From Lasioglossum baleicum (lineage: Eukaryota > Arthropoda > Insecta > Hymenoptera > Halictidae), in the NCBI RefSeq assembly GCF_051020765.1, contig NC_134932.1, positions 2,914,001-2,978,000 of the forward strand: a stretch of DNA of 64,000 nt. Direction: 5' to 3'. Each line of letters starts with the position of its first letter. The first letter of the stretch is position 1. The notes beneath the pieces were generated by a model, which was not told the DNA's origin, searched no databases, and saw only the letters and a list, made by a program, of their open reading frames with translations. Both the position numbers and the translations under genes were made by a program. This document shows, in pieces, positions 34,070-45,168 of this stretch.

Positions 34070-34404
34070 TAATATGTGGAAAGGGCTATTGAGGCAAAAA
34101 ACACACCTTGATTCGTCTAAAATAAGAGAATAATTTATTTTAATGAGATGAGTTGGACTAGGATCACACAAAATTGCACGTGGTTTACTAACTTAAAATA
34201 AGAGAATCAACAATTAATGTCTATGCTCCCACTTCTCTGTCAATCGGTGCTTGTTGAACAAATCTTGAACAGTTTTAACATCAGATGTTGGACAAGCACT
34301 GGTCTCCCAATCCACAGTCTCTCTATAGGCTGCTATTATTATTTTCAACACTCCACTTTTCAAAATCTCTATCTCTCTGTATTTCTGTCTTTCCTCGACA
34401 GCTT
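34070..34404 (-). other. Unidentified minus-strand segment beside BEL
   Basis: A minus-strand frame (about 34420 to 34214) reads ATRWERVEAVEERQKYREIEILKS...ETVDWETSACPTSD, ending in TAA, followed by AATAAA at about 34130. I do not recognise it. It replaces the RT C-terminal part of the BEL element, so it is a fusion or insertion edge. Confidence 0.35.
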
Positions 34405-36930
34405 CTACTCTTTCCCATCTCGTGGCGCCTCCTCCGCCTTGGCAAGTTGATGTAGACAGCGGATCGCGAGATAAGGTGAACACGCTAGACCGTAAGTGAC
34501 GGTTTTCAGTTCGTAATCCTTAATGGCACCTTCTTGTTCAGGTCTCCACACGATTCGCTGCCACTTCCTGTCTTCCGGATGCACAACTATCTGCCGGTAC
34601 ATCTTCTCTATATCAGCGGAGAAGACGTACGTGTATCGTCTCCATCTCAGCAAGACGTCCGCCAGATTGGGTAAAAGATTTGGACCCCTGAGAAGGAAAT
34701 CGTTCAGCGACTTCCCGTATGAAGATGGCGTAGAGCCGTTGAACACGACTCTCAGCTTGGTCGTGGAGCTGGCTTCTCTCAACACTCCATGATGAGGAAG
34801 GTAGTACCCTTCACTCGTTTTCTGAGGCTGCATCGTTTCCATGTGTCCAAGGGATTCGTAGTTCTCCAGGAACTCAGTGTAGGCTCTCTTGAATTCGGAG
34901 GATCTCCTGAACTTTGTGTTCATTGTCTCTAGCGTTCGCATCGCGATGCGCCGGGAGTCTCCCAGCCCTGGTGCGCTGTCAAATGGCAGACGCACCATGA
35001 ATCTTCCATCAGACCGTCGTAGGTGAGTATCGACGAAGTGTTCCTCCGCCCTGCGATCGTCCGCAGTATCAGGGATTGAACAATCTATCTCCTCCTGCTC
35101 CCAGAACCTGGTCAAAAACTCAATTAATTCTCTGTCTACGTTACAGTGGTGTACCGGAACGTCATTTCTACTCGCCGCTCCGCCTCTGTTCTCTGTTTCG
35201 ACTCCGCCAGTGAGGATCCAGCCTAGGGAGGTCTCCTGTGCCACGGGAGTGTGTGGGGGCCCTCGCTTGACTCCCTCGAGTAGAATAAGGTTATAGGAGT
35301 CGGCTCCCAGCAATATGTCCACTGGATCAGCGAGGTGGTAGACTGGGTCGGCTAGAGTCAGACCTTGAACATGAGGCCACTCGGCAGGAGCGGGTAGGTT
35401 ACGAGGTCGATATCTAGAAAGTTCCGTAATAACATAGACAGGAATCTGAATTTGAGTATCTCGGAGGTAATTTGACGTGATGACCAGATTGGCCTTCCCT
35501 CTAGTAAATTTAGCCTTGGCGCCTCCGACTCCGAGAAGGGGAATCCGAGCCTGACTCCTCTGGACTCCCAGCCGTTGAGCAAGTGCTTCCGAGATAAGCG
35601 AGACCTCACTGCCTGGATCTATCAGCGCTCGGGCTACGCTGCCTTGTCCTCGTCGGCCTGAAACCGTGACTCGCGCGGTACTGAGCAGAACGGAAGAAGA
35701 TCGACTCACGTGTGTAGATACTTGCTGGACGCAAGCTGCCGAAGAGGTACTCTCCTGGCTCGAGAAAGCATCGTGAATCGTGGTATGATGCTGTCCGTCA
35801 CACTTTTGACACCTCTTATTTGATTTACAGTCACTAGAAACATGTTTTCCTAGGCAGTTGTAGCAGAGATTCAAGGATCGCACTGTTTCCTTCCGTTCTG
35901 AGGGTGTCTTCTCCTGATATCGACCGCAGACTTGCGACGAGGAGCGAGCCTTGGAAACCTGATGAACCTTAAAGGACTTAGAAGCAGGTTTCTTGACTTC
36001 GGATGGTTCCTCAGTCTTAGCCTCTAAAGCTCGGCAGGTATGTATCCTGCCTTGCATAAAGGTCCTCAATTGTTCAAGTGAAGGAGGTTCCTTTTGATGT
36101 TTCACAGAGTCTTCCCATTCTCTGCGAGATTGACGATCCCATCGTTCGACTGTTAGTTCGACGATCCAGTCAATGGCGTTCGTCACTGGTCGTCCAAGGT
36201 TATCAAGAGCATCGATGGCATCGAAGGTTTCGTTGTACAGTCTCTTCATTTCTGCATAGGATTCCCGTTTAACAGGGGCCAAGCAAGCAAGAGCTCTTAT
36301 TTGAGCTTGCACTAAGAGACGGAGATTATCGTAACGAGTTCCCAGTTTCTCCCATGCCACGGCGAAGTTTTCGTCGGTAGTCGGAACGTTCTTGAGAATG
36401 GAAACGGCATCGCCACGCATGCAGCTCTTCAAGTAGTGGAGGCGTTCGACCGGAGACAACGTCGGATCTTTTATTATGAGCGAGGTAAACAGATCGCGAA
36501 AGGTGGGCCAGTCTTTGTAGTTGTCGTCAAACGTTGGAAGAGCCATCTTTGGCAACACTGCGCGTGACCTTGGAGCGACCGACTCGGCGACAGTTACGTT
36601 CGAATTTGAAGAAATCTTAACGTTCCCAGCAGCTTCGTATTCGGCTATCATATCACTGAGAATACCGCACTCCTCTAAGTAACTCATTTCTGTCGAACCG
36701 TGTTCGTCCTCCTTGAAATAAGGGATGTCCTTTACTTTCGCATCTGTCATAGCGGCTGCTCGGATTTTTTTATCCCCAGAGCAATATTCAGACCATAAAT
36801 TTTCCACGTAGGAGTGAGCGGTACGAATAATTCCCGGAGTAAGATTCGCTTTCCCCTTTTTCTTTAGATTGGCTGAAACGCGAGAGATCCTTTGCGCGAG
36901 AGTCCGTTGGTTTTCCAGAAGGTCCGCCAT
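34405..36930 (-). CDS. BEL/Pao gag-protease-RT polyprotein, truncated in RT
   Basis: Minus strand, ATG at 36930 (MADLLENQRTLAQRISR), 841 codons. Seen: a DUF1759-type gag (LPTFDDNYKDWPTFRDLFTSLI, near residues 130-155; LHYLKSCMRGDA); a zinc region CYNCLGKHVSSDC and CQKCDGQHHTTIH (about 350-385); a DUF1758 protease with ALIDPGSEVSLI (about 420; DPG where many have DSG); a linker with ETSLGWILTG; and the RT start with LRVVFNGS, FSADIEKMYRQI and LACSPYLAIRCL. It ends before the YVDD box; no RNase H or integrase is present. Internally free of stops, so truncation rather than slow decay. Confidence 0.92.
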   Translation of the reverse strand: MADLLENQRTLAQRISRVSANLKKKGKANLTPGIIRTAHSYVENLWSEYCSGDKKIRAAAMTDAKVKDIPYFKEDEHGSTEMSYLEECGILSDMIAEYEAAGNVKISSNSNVTVAESVAPRSRAVLPKMALPTFDDNYKDWPTFRDLFTSLIIKDPTLSPVERLHYLKSCMRGDAVSILKNVPTTDENFAVAWEKLGTRYDNLRLLVQAQIRALACLAPVKRESYAEMKRLYNETFDAIDALDNLGRPVTNAIDWIVELTVERWDRQSRREWEDSVKHQKEPPSLEQLRTFMQGRIHTCRALEAKTEEPSEVKKPASKSFKVHQVSKARSSSQVCGRYQEKTPSERKETVRSLNLCYNCLGKHVSSDCKSNKRCQKCDGQHHTTIHDAFSSQESTSSAACVQQVSTHVSRSSSVLLSTARVTVSGRRGQGSVARALIDPGSEVSLISEALAQRLGVQRSQARIPLLGVGGAKAKFTRGKANLVITSNYLRDTQIQIPVYVITELSRYRPRNLPAPAEWPHVQGLTLADPVYHLADPVDILLGADSYNLILLEGVKRGPPHTPVAQETSLGWILTGGVETENRGGAASRNDVPVHHCNVDRELIEFLTRFWEQEEIDCSIPDTADDRRAEEHFVDTHLRRSDGRFMVRLPFDSAPGLGDSRRIAMRTLETMNTKFRRSSEFKRAYTEFLENYESLGHMETMQPQKTSEGYYLPHHGVLREASSTTKLRVVFNGSTPSSYGKSLNDFLLRGPNLLPNLADVLLRWRRYTYVFSADIEKMYRQIVVHPEDRKWQRIVWRPEQEGAIKDYELKTVTYGLACSPYLAIRCLHQLAKAEEAPRDGKE

Positions 36931-37015
36931 TGTCTTGCACGTGGTTGAAGCACTACACTTTCAACTGAGCTCCAGATGAGCTTCCGATGGAGAATTAGAT
37001 AGACTGCAGCGCGGG

Positions 37016-37033
37016 ATCCGGCTCGAAGGACCA
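37016..37033 (-). promoter_or_regulatory. tRNA-Tyr primer binding site of the BEL element
   Basis: The plus strand reads ATCCGGCTCGAAGGACCA, the 3' end of tRNA-Tyr plus CCA; it lies between the 5' LTR and the gag ATG, 85 bases upstream of the gene. Confidence 0.85.
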
Positions 37034-37035
37034 AA

Positions 37036-37570
37036 TGTTTCGTAGAAGAAGAGAGAGCACGAGCCAATTAACAGAACAATAACTTTATTTCCCAAAACTT
37101 GGTTCGTCACTTCTCCACGAACTTCACAATAACAACTGAACGGTGTAGGCTCAACTTAAAGCGGTTGAGTCTTTTCACAATAAAGTTTATTACAAGAGAT
37201 GTTAGATTAAGAGTAGGAATCCCGACTGCCCGTCCTCGTATGTCGACGAGGGATCGACTTTACTTTTAATACCGGTCACAGAGACGCGCGACGTATTGAT
37301 AGTACGTAAGATTACGAGAGAGTGATGCAAGAGCAAGTTCGCTGAACAGCTCGCCGTCGACACCAACCGTCGCACACCGGATTCGCGGATCGTTAGAGAG
37401 ATTAGCCAATCGTAGATCTGCTCTGTTTCGGTCGATAATCGATCTGCATCGACGTCCGACGGTGCTGGCATCTGATCAGCGAGCGGCTCATCGACTCTCA
37501 TTAGCGCGCGACGTACGAAGCAGCTAATCAGCGCTCGCACGGTGTCGGCGCATTCAGCCAATCCCAAACA
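37036..37570 (-). repeat. BEL 5' LTR
   Basis: On the minus strand starts TGTTTGGGATTGG and ends CTACGAAACA, two bases before the primer site. 535 bp. The matching 3' LTR is absent, so no duplication can be tested. Confidence 0.82.
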
Positions 37571-38351
37571 AAAGGCAAAGTGTTAATGAACTTTTTAAAA
37601 ATATCTAGTATTTATAGGTATAATTATAAAGTACTATTTTTTCTTTAGGTTGTGATTAATATTTTATTCCCGTAAATGCAATATATAAGTATTATTATTT
37701 AATAATTGTATAATATTTGTTGTATAATAATTGTTATTTCTGCTACATACTACATACACATGCTTATTGAACGAATTATTCGATATCGTTAATGAGTGAA
37801 TGTATTCGATAGTAAATCTTATAAAATCTATTCAAAATTCCCGCTGTTAAAATTCAACCAATAGTTCGATAGTTTATAAATTCAGTCGACCGAACGTTGC
37901 TTCGACAATCAATCTTTCTCCAGCATTCTGTCTGATCACTGAGCGATTTTCCAAAGCGATTTTAATAATTTAATTTAACGTAATATTTTATATTTAATTG
38001 TATTATTCGTAGTGTATTACTTTATTTACTATATTGTATTTTCTATTATATGTATTATATATTACCATTCCTATAGTGTAGTTGTATTATTCGTAGTGTA
38101 GTTATAATATTCGTAGTGTTTTACTTGATTTTTTCTCTTTAATATTATTATAGAATTAGGTATTTAGAATTAGTTATTAAGTTAGAATTAAGTTTCAACA
38201 GCGTTAAAGTGTAGAGTTTAAATTGTATAGTGTTTTAGTGTATAGTGATAGTTCTTGTGACAGTTTTCTTTTTTACAGTTTTATAGTTTTATATTTTGTT
38301 GTTGTTATTGTCGTATTGTTAGTTTGTTGAATTAAATTTCTTAAAATCATT
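37571..38351. other. AT-rich leader before the DD82E transposase
   Basis: No ORF; repeated TTCGTAGTGTA words at about 38008-38120. Probably the 5' part of the transposon; I could not find its TIR. Confidence 0.45.
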
Positions 38352-40460
38352 ATGGAACGTAAGCGAGGGCAGACAGTTCATAGTGAGGCACGTAACGTAA
38401 TTCGAACAATTACGGAGAAATGCGATACAGAGGCAAAGATGAATAGTCTCCTTCATCCTTTGTCACAGGCTACTGTTCGTGCTGCCGACTATGCTGGAGT
38501 TTCGACAGTCACAATTAAGAGAATACGGAAAGAAAGTTCCTCCTGTGAGGAAGGCGAATTTTTAAAGTCTCCAGGGAAAAAACGTCCAAAAAGTGATATG
38601 CATAAGTTCCATTGTTCAAACGAAGAACAACAAATAATACGGGACATTATTCACGAATTTTATACTGTTAAAAAAGTATTACCGACGAGTTCAAGATTGT
38701 TAACCGCAATTCGTGAAAAAATAGATTTTCCTTGGGGAAGACATACACTATATAGATTATTACACCGTATGGGTTACAAATAGAAGAAAAGTAATCCCAT
38801 TCGAAAAATATTAATTGAAAAGCCAAATATTGTAGCTTGGAGAACGAAATATTTGGAAACAATTAGAACATACAGAAATGCCAATAGAAATATTATTTAT
38901 ATAGATGAAACGTGGGTGGACAACACGATGTGTGCCTCCAAGTGTTGGCAAAGTGAAGACACTTTAGGAATTTTAAAAAATGCAAGCTCGTCACACAGAT
39001 ACATCATCGTGCATGCAGGTGGAAGAAATGGATTTGTTGAAGGAGCTGGATTAATTTTTAAAGCTCGCACATCAACGGGCGATTACCACGGTCAAATGAA
39101 TGCCGTCAATTTTGAGAAATGGTTGACAGAAAAATTACTGCCAAACATACCACAAAATTCAGTTTGTAGGATCCGACATACTAGTAGGAACAGGTTCTCT
39201 CTCTCGTATCGCAAGGAATAGGAATTGGGATTTCTCTCTGAACAAAGAATATATTTTCCTATTAGTTTCATACATCGAAAGTTTTCGTAAAATTTACAAT
39301 AAACCTTTGAAGAAGGTTAGCAACGAAAGATTAAAATAATTTTACTAATAAAAGGTTTTCCCAAACAGGCGTCCGGTTTATTTCAACCGTACTCTCCTAT
39401 TGGGAAAACGACGACGACTCGGATTCACCAGGTGTCCTCTATAAGCTCGGCGGCCGGCCTTCATGGCCGTCCTCTCCAAGACGTACAGAGTAACCTGGTG
39501 AACCTACTTTCAGGCGGCCAGGAAGCTGCCCTGTTCTTTCCTCTCGGCGGGCGGCCGGCCTTCATGGCCGTCCTCTCCCATTTATCCAGAGAGGCGTCCA
39601 GGTGCAACCCCTGTCCTCTCCTGAGCTGCCGGGCGTCCCATAGCATTGCTTCGTACTCTCCCTAACCTATGGGCGGCCGTGGTCTTACCTCGTCCTCTCC
39701 CACAGGCGCAGCAAAAGTGATTTCTCCGCGATCGTCTACCGATATTTATACTAGTCGTTGCTAACCCTTGTTTGGGCGTTGTTAGGGATTTTAGAAGTTT
39801 CTCGAACATGCGGCCTTCTAAAACATTCGGTCGCGGCGCGATTCTTTTCTTAATCTCAGGGTAGTGCCGAGGCGGATTGGCACCCCTGGGGTTGTCTCGT
39901 TCCTCGTCGCGTTACAAGTTGTAGTTATGGACAACGCGCCGTACCACACAGTATCAGTCAACAAACCACCTTCCAAATATGGAACAAAACAAACAATGAT
40001 AGAATGGTTGCAGACAAATAATATTGAATATGAAGAAAATTGGAGGAAATGCAAGTTATTTGAATTGATTGAAGCAAAGAAATCACCAGAAAAAATATTT
40101 AAAGCTGACCAATTTATAAGATCGAAAGGACACGATGTATTAAGGTTGCCACCTTATAATTGTGATATGAACCCAATAGAATTAGCTTGGGCTAAAATGA
40201 AACGGACGATAAGAGAACACAACGTTTCTACGTTGACTGCTGACCAGCTCTTACAGCTAACAAACCAAGCATTGCAAGAAATTACGCCGAGTGACTGGGA
40301 GGGATATTGTTCCCATGTTATAAACATCGAAGAAAAATATTGGCAGAAGGATGCAGAAATGGAAGATGCCATGGACAACATTTTACGAGAAAATCGGATA
40401 CCAGAAACGAATTTTTCAACTGATACCGAAACCGATTCCTCCAATGACGAGGATGTATAA
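38352..40460 (+). pseudogene. DD82E (Sailor-type) IS630-Tc1-mariner transposase, split by a solo LTR
   Basis: Starts ATG 38352 (MERKRGQTVHSEARNVI). Seen: a helix-turn-helix-like start (AADYAGVSTVTIKRI); TAG at 38781-38783 followed in frame by related protein; IDETWV with the first Asp near 38900; a solo LTR at 39165-39916; then VVMDNAPYH with the second Asp near 39928; and PPYNCDMNPIELAWAKMKR with the Glu near 40180. I count 82 residues between second Asp and Glu, the spacing named DD82E. An acidic tail ends at TAA 40458-40460. The frame is exact across the LTR if one AGTT is dropped. Two defects: the TAG and the insertion. Confidence 0.88.
39165..39916 (-). mobile_element. Solo LTR in the DD82E transposase (duplication AGTT)
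   Basis: Plus strand TGTAGGATCC...GCGTTACA; AGTT at 39161-39164 and 39917-39920. Minus orientation is likely: a TATAAATA box at about 39745 and AATAAA at about 39380 on that strand. Holds two direct copies of CGGCCGGCCTTCATGGCCGT about 100 bp apart. 752 bp. Confidence 0.87.
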
Positions 40461-40978
40461 AGTAAGAAAGCATGAAACTTACTGTTTATAATTATAAATA
40501 CATATATGTATAGACACTTCAATCCGATAACTATAATCAAATTCTTTTCAACAGATTAATTTGGCGAGGTGTGTGGCTGAAATGCATGGAGCTCCTGTTA
40601 TTATTCATCATTATACTTCTGTTGTATTGTATGATTTGTTATATAGTTTCATTTTATCATTTGTTACATATGTATAATTATTACTTACATAATTATTATA
40701 ATATTGTATGTAACATTTATATATATATTGTTTTTATTTATTTATTGTTATAATATTAGATATCGTGTTTATTTTTTAATATTTATTTTAATATACTCAT
40801 TTATTGTACGTATAAAACATAATACTGGTTCTATTTATTTAAACATTTATAAATTAAACTGTTATTCCAATGTTATTTGTATTTTTTCTTTATACTAGGC
40901 TCGCTTCGCTCGCCAACCCCACAGCGCCGCGCGGTTTCGCCGCTCACGCATATGGGATGATGGAATTATGAATTCTGG

Positions 40979-41016
<38 letters not shown>

Positions 41017-41355
41017 AACTATTTTCTATAATAGAAAAATATATAAATATAATAGAAAGATTTTAATTTATGGTGTTAATTAAAGATAGGATTATAATAT
41101 ATATACGATTATTAATATGTGCTGTAGAATGTTAATGTCAATACTGATTTGAACATTTTATAATAAGAATAGGAAAATAAGAAAGTTTTACGTCATGACA
41201 ATTTTTCAGCAGTATGTATTCTGAATTTTGTGCCTACGCCGTTGAGTACCCTCACTGAGTACCCTAGGGTACGTCTGATTCCCTCTCTTCGTCAAGCGAC
41301 TCGAGTAGTGGGGGTGACTGCGTCGGCCAATAGAACGCTCTAGTCGAAACTGCGT
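40461..41355. other. AT-rich interval with (CT)n, no gene
   Basis: Highly AT-rich to 40890, then a (CT)15-type tract at about 40984-41014. GAGTACCCT repeats near 41248-41272. No protein or RNA gene recognised. Confidence 0.5.
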
Positions 41356-41977
41356 GTGAGCCTAGGCGCCCCCCCTCCAAGCCAACCAATCGGGTGCCCA
41401 TTCTTGCCTACGTCACCGCATTCCTGCCAGGGATCTTCTCGTCAGCTCACAACAGTACGTTTAACTTTTCATTTATGTCAGTTATCTGTATGTTGTCGTT
41501 CTCGTCTGTCTGTCTGTTGTTTATGTTTATGTTGGCTTTTGAGATTGCTTCTGTGTTGGAGGTATGTAATTTTAATGGATCTATTGTATTTTGATCTTTG
41601 GGTCGGAATAAAGTCTTTATTGAGGGGAATAGTTCGTCTGGTTTGTGTGTTGATAGGTTTGTGATTTTTTTTTCCAGTAATAACTAACTGATTTGTGGAA
41701 TTCTTTTTTTATTTTCTTTTTTGTAGATTTTAGCAGGTATTTCAGCATTTGTATGTGTTGGTCGTTTAAGGTTGTGTAGTTATTGGTTGCAGTCCGTTTG
41801 TTGAGTTGTGTCAGTATTGTGCTTTTCAATTTTTTAAGGTTTTTTATGGTTGGTGTGATAAATCTGTCTGAAGAGTTAGAATTGAGTGAGATGAGTGGTG
41901 TTGTTTGGTTTATGGCCAGGTTAATGTTTTCGTTTAGTTTTTCGATATATTTGTCAATTTCGTCTGTGATTAGGTTT

Positions 41978-42874
41978 TTATTGTTTGGGATGGCTGTGTC
42001 GTCTATGTTTAACAGGTTCGTTTGAAATTTGATCCAGTCTGTTTTTTTTATAGTTGTAAATTATTGTCGGGGGAGGTTTGTCTATTTCCATAGTGTTGTT
42101 GTGGTACAGAGAAATAATCATTTCTACCGCTCTGTGGTCGCTGTCAAAATCAAGAGTGTTTAATCTTCCTGGGGCGGGTGTGTTGTGAAATTTTATGCGA
42201 TCGTCTGCTAGGCAAATGTCTATGAATGATCCGCCTTTTGGATAAGAAGGAATTTTTGTGTTTAGCAGAGTGACTCTATTTTGAATTTTATTGTGTTGAA
42301 TCCACGTTTTTAGGGTGGTTCCTCTGTTATTGATGGATTGGTTATTCCAGTCTGTGTGTTTTGCGTTTAGATCACCAGCTATTACTAAAAAGTTATTGGT
42401 GTTGTATAGTTCTAATTGGTTGCAAATTTTTGTGAGGTCTATGGTGAATTCTTTGTTGTTGCTGCTGGGTGCGTAAGCTGCTATTAGGAATAGTGAGTTC
42501 TGGTTTACTTTGATTTCTATAATTGTAGATTCTAGTGTTGCGTGGAGTAAGACAATTGGCTGGACAGTTTTAAATTTTAAATTCTTTTTAATAAGGATGC
42601 CGGTTCCCCCAACTTGTTTCGCATTTGGACGGTCTGATCTAACGATTGTATAGTCTTTAAAGTTGACTTTGTGCTTCGAATTTAATTTCGTTTCGCATAG
42701 TAGGACCACATCAGGTTTTTGTATGTCTAAGAAATCAGATAGTGCCGCTCGTTTTTCGTTTGAAATAAGGGAGTTTACATTAAGTTCTATTATTTTTAGT
42801 GTATGATGTGTTGTTGTTGTGTTTCCGTTGTTGTTTCTATAGCTTGTGTAGTTTGAAGGAGCGTTAGGGTTCAT
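41978..42874 (-). CDS. LINE ORF2, apurinic-type endonuclease domain
   Basis: Minus strand, 298 codons. Exonuclease-endonuclease-phosphatase fold of Jockey-type ORF2, which nicks target DNA. Seen in order: ELNVNSL, LLCETKL (metal-binding Glu), GTGILIKKN, AAYAPSS, AGDLNAKHTDWNN (catalytic Asp/Asn), SFIDICLADD and FDSDHRAVEM (catalytic Asp-His). All the core residues are present. After about 42000 the frame shifts; related linker protein continues at 41990-41617 in another frame (NLAINQTTPLIS...KSTKKKIKKEF), then ends before RT. Confidence 0.88.
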   Translation of the reverse strand: MNPNAPSNYTSYRNNNGNTTTTHHTLKIIELNVNSLISNEKRAALSDFLDIQKPDVVLLCETKLNSKHKVNFKDYTIVRSDRPNAKQVGGTGILIKKNLKFKTVQPIVLLHATLESTIIEIKVNQNSLFLIAAYAPSSNNKEFTIDLTKICNQLELYNTNNFLVIAGDLNAKHTDWNNQSINNRGTTLKTWIQHNKIQNRVTLLNTKIPSYPKGGSFIDICLADDRIKFHNTPAPGRLNTLDFDSDHRAVEMIISLYHNNTMEIDKPPPTIIYNYKKNRLDQISNEPVKHRRHSHPKQ

Positions 42875-42875
42875 T

Positions 42876-44704
42876 TTATATCTCCAAATTGTTTACTTGC
42901 GCTAGTCTATTAATTTTGTTGTTGTTTTCTTCTATCTGATATGATAGTTTTTCGGAGAGTGAATTTATTGCTGAGTCTATTAATTGTTTTATTTGCAGGA
43001 GCAGTGTGTTATGTAATTGTATGTTTGGATCGGTTTGAGAGGTGGAAGCTGTCTGTGTCGGGTTAGTTTGGGGTGCGTTAATTGGATTGTTGGGGTAGTT
43101 AGGAGATGTTGTATTTGTTACTGCTTGGCTGAAGGAAAAACCCGATTTTATGAAATTTGAGCTAAAAGTAAGTTTTTTCTCTTTTTCAGAATGTATTGCT
43201 AGTTTTCTTGCCTCTATTCTTCCTTTAAATTCTATTAGTTTGGGGCATCCTCTGTACGAGGCTGGGTGGCCGTGGCTCTTATAATTCACGCAGTATGGGG
43301 GAGAGTCAGCTTTTACTGCCGTGGAGATTAGGGATCGAGGGCATTCGCCTGGATTGTGGTCGCGCGCGCGCGCGCGTGTTCGCATTTAACGCATCTATAC
43401 TTAAGGTTACAGTTTGATGCTACATGTCCAATTCGTTGACATCTTATGCATTGTATTCGGTCTTTCTTTATTAACTTTTCCCATTTTACTATGGTGTGCA
43501 TGAGTGATTTTATTTGACTCAGATTTTTAAGATTGCTTTCCGCTGAAAGTTGGACTATGTATATAGGTAGAATTCTACCTTCTTCTGATGATCTTTTTGT
43601 TGAGAATCTTTTAACAGAAATAAACGACAGGCCTTCTATATTAAGTTTTTGTAGGGTGTCAAATATTTCCTCCGGATCGTAATTACCTTCTAAGTTTTTA
43701 AGTAAAACGGTTATGTTTTTGTCTGATTTTGGCGTGTAAGTAAAGAATTGAGTATTAATGCTTTTGAGTGTTTCGCAGGCTATTTTGTAGTTCGTTATAG
43801 ATTGTGTATGTAGTATGTGTTTGTTATTGTTAATTTTTTTTATGTAAAAATCATTCATTACTAGGGAGAGTTTTGCTATTATGTCTTTCGTTGTGTTTGT
43901 GTGTAGCGTGATTGGCGGAGGTTTATTTGTTTTTTTATTCTCTACATTTGTTTCGATATCAGAAGGAGGTAGAATTTGATCTTCTTTACCTTTTTGAAGA
44001 TTCATTATGTGTTGACCTTTTTGCGGGCCTTGTTGGGGGTGCGAATGAGTCTTTGCTCCGCTGGGCCCTGCTATTATTTGTGGGATGTGATTTATTGGGC
44101 TTGCCTTTGTAGATGTAGTTTCTGTAGGTCGGTGCTCCGGTGTGGGGTCCGAGGTGCCCCCCCCCCATTGCTACTTCTGCTTGTCCTTTGGTGTTCGACG
44201 CTAGGTTTTTATTGGGGTTGTTGATGTCCGGGGTTAATGTATTTTTGGTCCGTTCCTTTTTTATTGCCGTTCCCAGGTCGTTGTTGGAGCTAGGTCTTTT
44301 TATACCTGTGCTGAATATTTGGTTCTTATTGCTGGTGCCGTTACTTTTTTTTCTGTGAGGGGGGTGGGCTCACATTCCAGTATTGCGAATCTGTTGTTGC
44401 TAACAAATTCGTTTGTTGGTGACGTAGTTCGGTTTTTGTTTTTTTCTACTTCGAGTTGTTTGGATAGCTGTTCGATTGTTTTCTTCATGTCGTTGATAAT
44501 TGTGTAGAGTTCCTCTGGTTTAGGGTTGTTCATCATGTTGATATCCTTCGCTTCTGGTTGTTGGTTTGTTGATTTTGTTTTGTTTTTTCCCATTTCAGAG
44601 GCTGTCAATATATTGTTTCTGGTTGCTTTGTTGTGTATGTTTGGTTTCGGGTTTTCTATCTTCGTTGTATTCTTGTTGCTTAGGATTTTGTTAATCCGCT
44701 GCAT
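42876..44704 (-). pseudogene. LINE ORF1 (PRE_C2HC/zinc-knuckle RNA-binding protein), frameshifted
   Basis: RNA-binding partner of the LINE. Pieces: 44704-44300 (MQRINKIL..., coiled coil TIINDMKKTIEQLSKQLEVEK), about 44168-43986, 44005-43380 (LKNLEGNYDPEEIF; CIRCQRIGHVASNC and CVKC knuckles), 43385-42876 (YCVNYKSHGHPASYRGCPKL, knuckle with the first Cys pair partly lost). The break between the last two pieces is at a (CG)n run, 43363-43376, where a change of one repeat base would shift the frame. Confidence 0.82.
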
Positions 44705-44860
44705 CGTTTTCTTGTCTAATAAGTTTTCTGTGTCGTTGCATTCTGCTTTGATTTTTGAGATCGTTTGCGATAGTCTTTTGTTCGATGAAGGTGTTATGAA
44801 ATGTGCGCTTGATTGAGAGCTGCTGCATTCAATTGATTGGATGTTGCAAACGTTTTCTTG

Positions 44861-45168
44861 GCCTTAGGCATGTGCCCCTGTTGGCATCGCGTTTTGGCGC
44901 GCGACTTCTTTTCTTTTTCACTCACTTTTTTTTCACTCACCACTTTCACATGTGATTAACCAGTAGCATTTTGGATAAAGCACTGTGTGATCGCTGCGCA
45001 TTAAACTGTGATCACTTTCTCTTTGCACCGTATTCACTGTTTTAGACTTGTGCGAATCGTTTCTTTGACGATCGCTAGGCACGTTTCACAGCTGTTTCCT
45101 GGAGGCGCAGGTATCACGCTGGGCATGACCTACCCCTGCGAAGGTTCGAAGGGGACTGGGACCATAGC
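44861..45168. other. Interval before the hAT inverted repeat
   Basis: Probably the LINE 5' untranslated region up to about 45000, then a short unassigned segment. No gene. Confidence 0.35.

Larger units (their letters stand above)
41617..44860 (-). mobile_element. Jockey-type LINE, 5' part only (ORF1 and endonuclease, no RT)
   Basis: Minus strand: a 5' leader near 44860, ORF1 in several frames from about 44704 to 42876, ORF2 endonuclease 42874-41978, then a linker in another frame to 41617. No RT follows. LINE copies normally lose their 5' end, so a copy with a 5' end and no 3' part is unusual; a deletion or second insertion at about 41600 would explain it. Confidence 0.8.
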
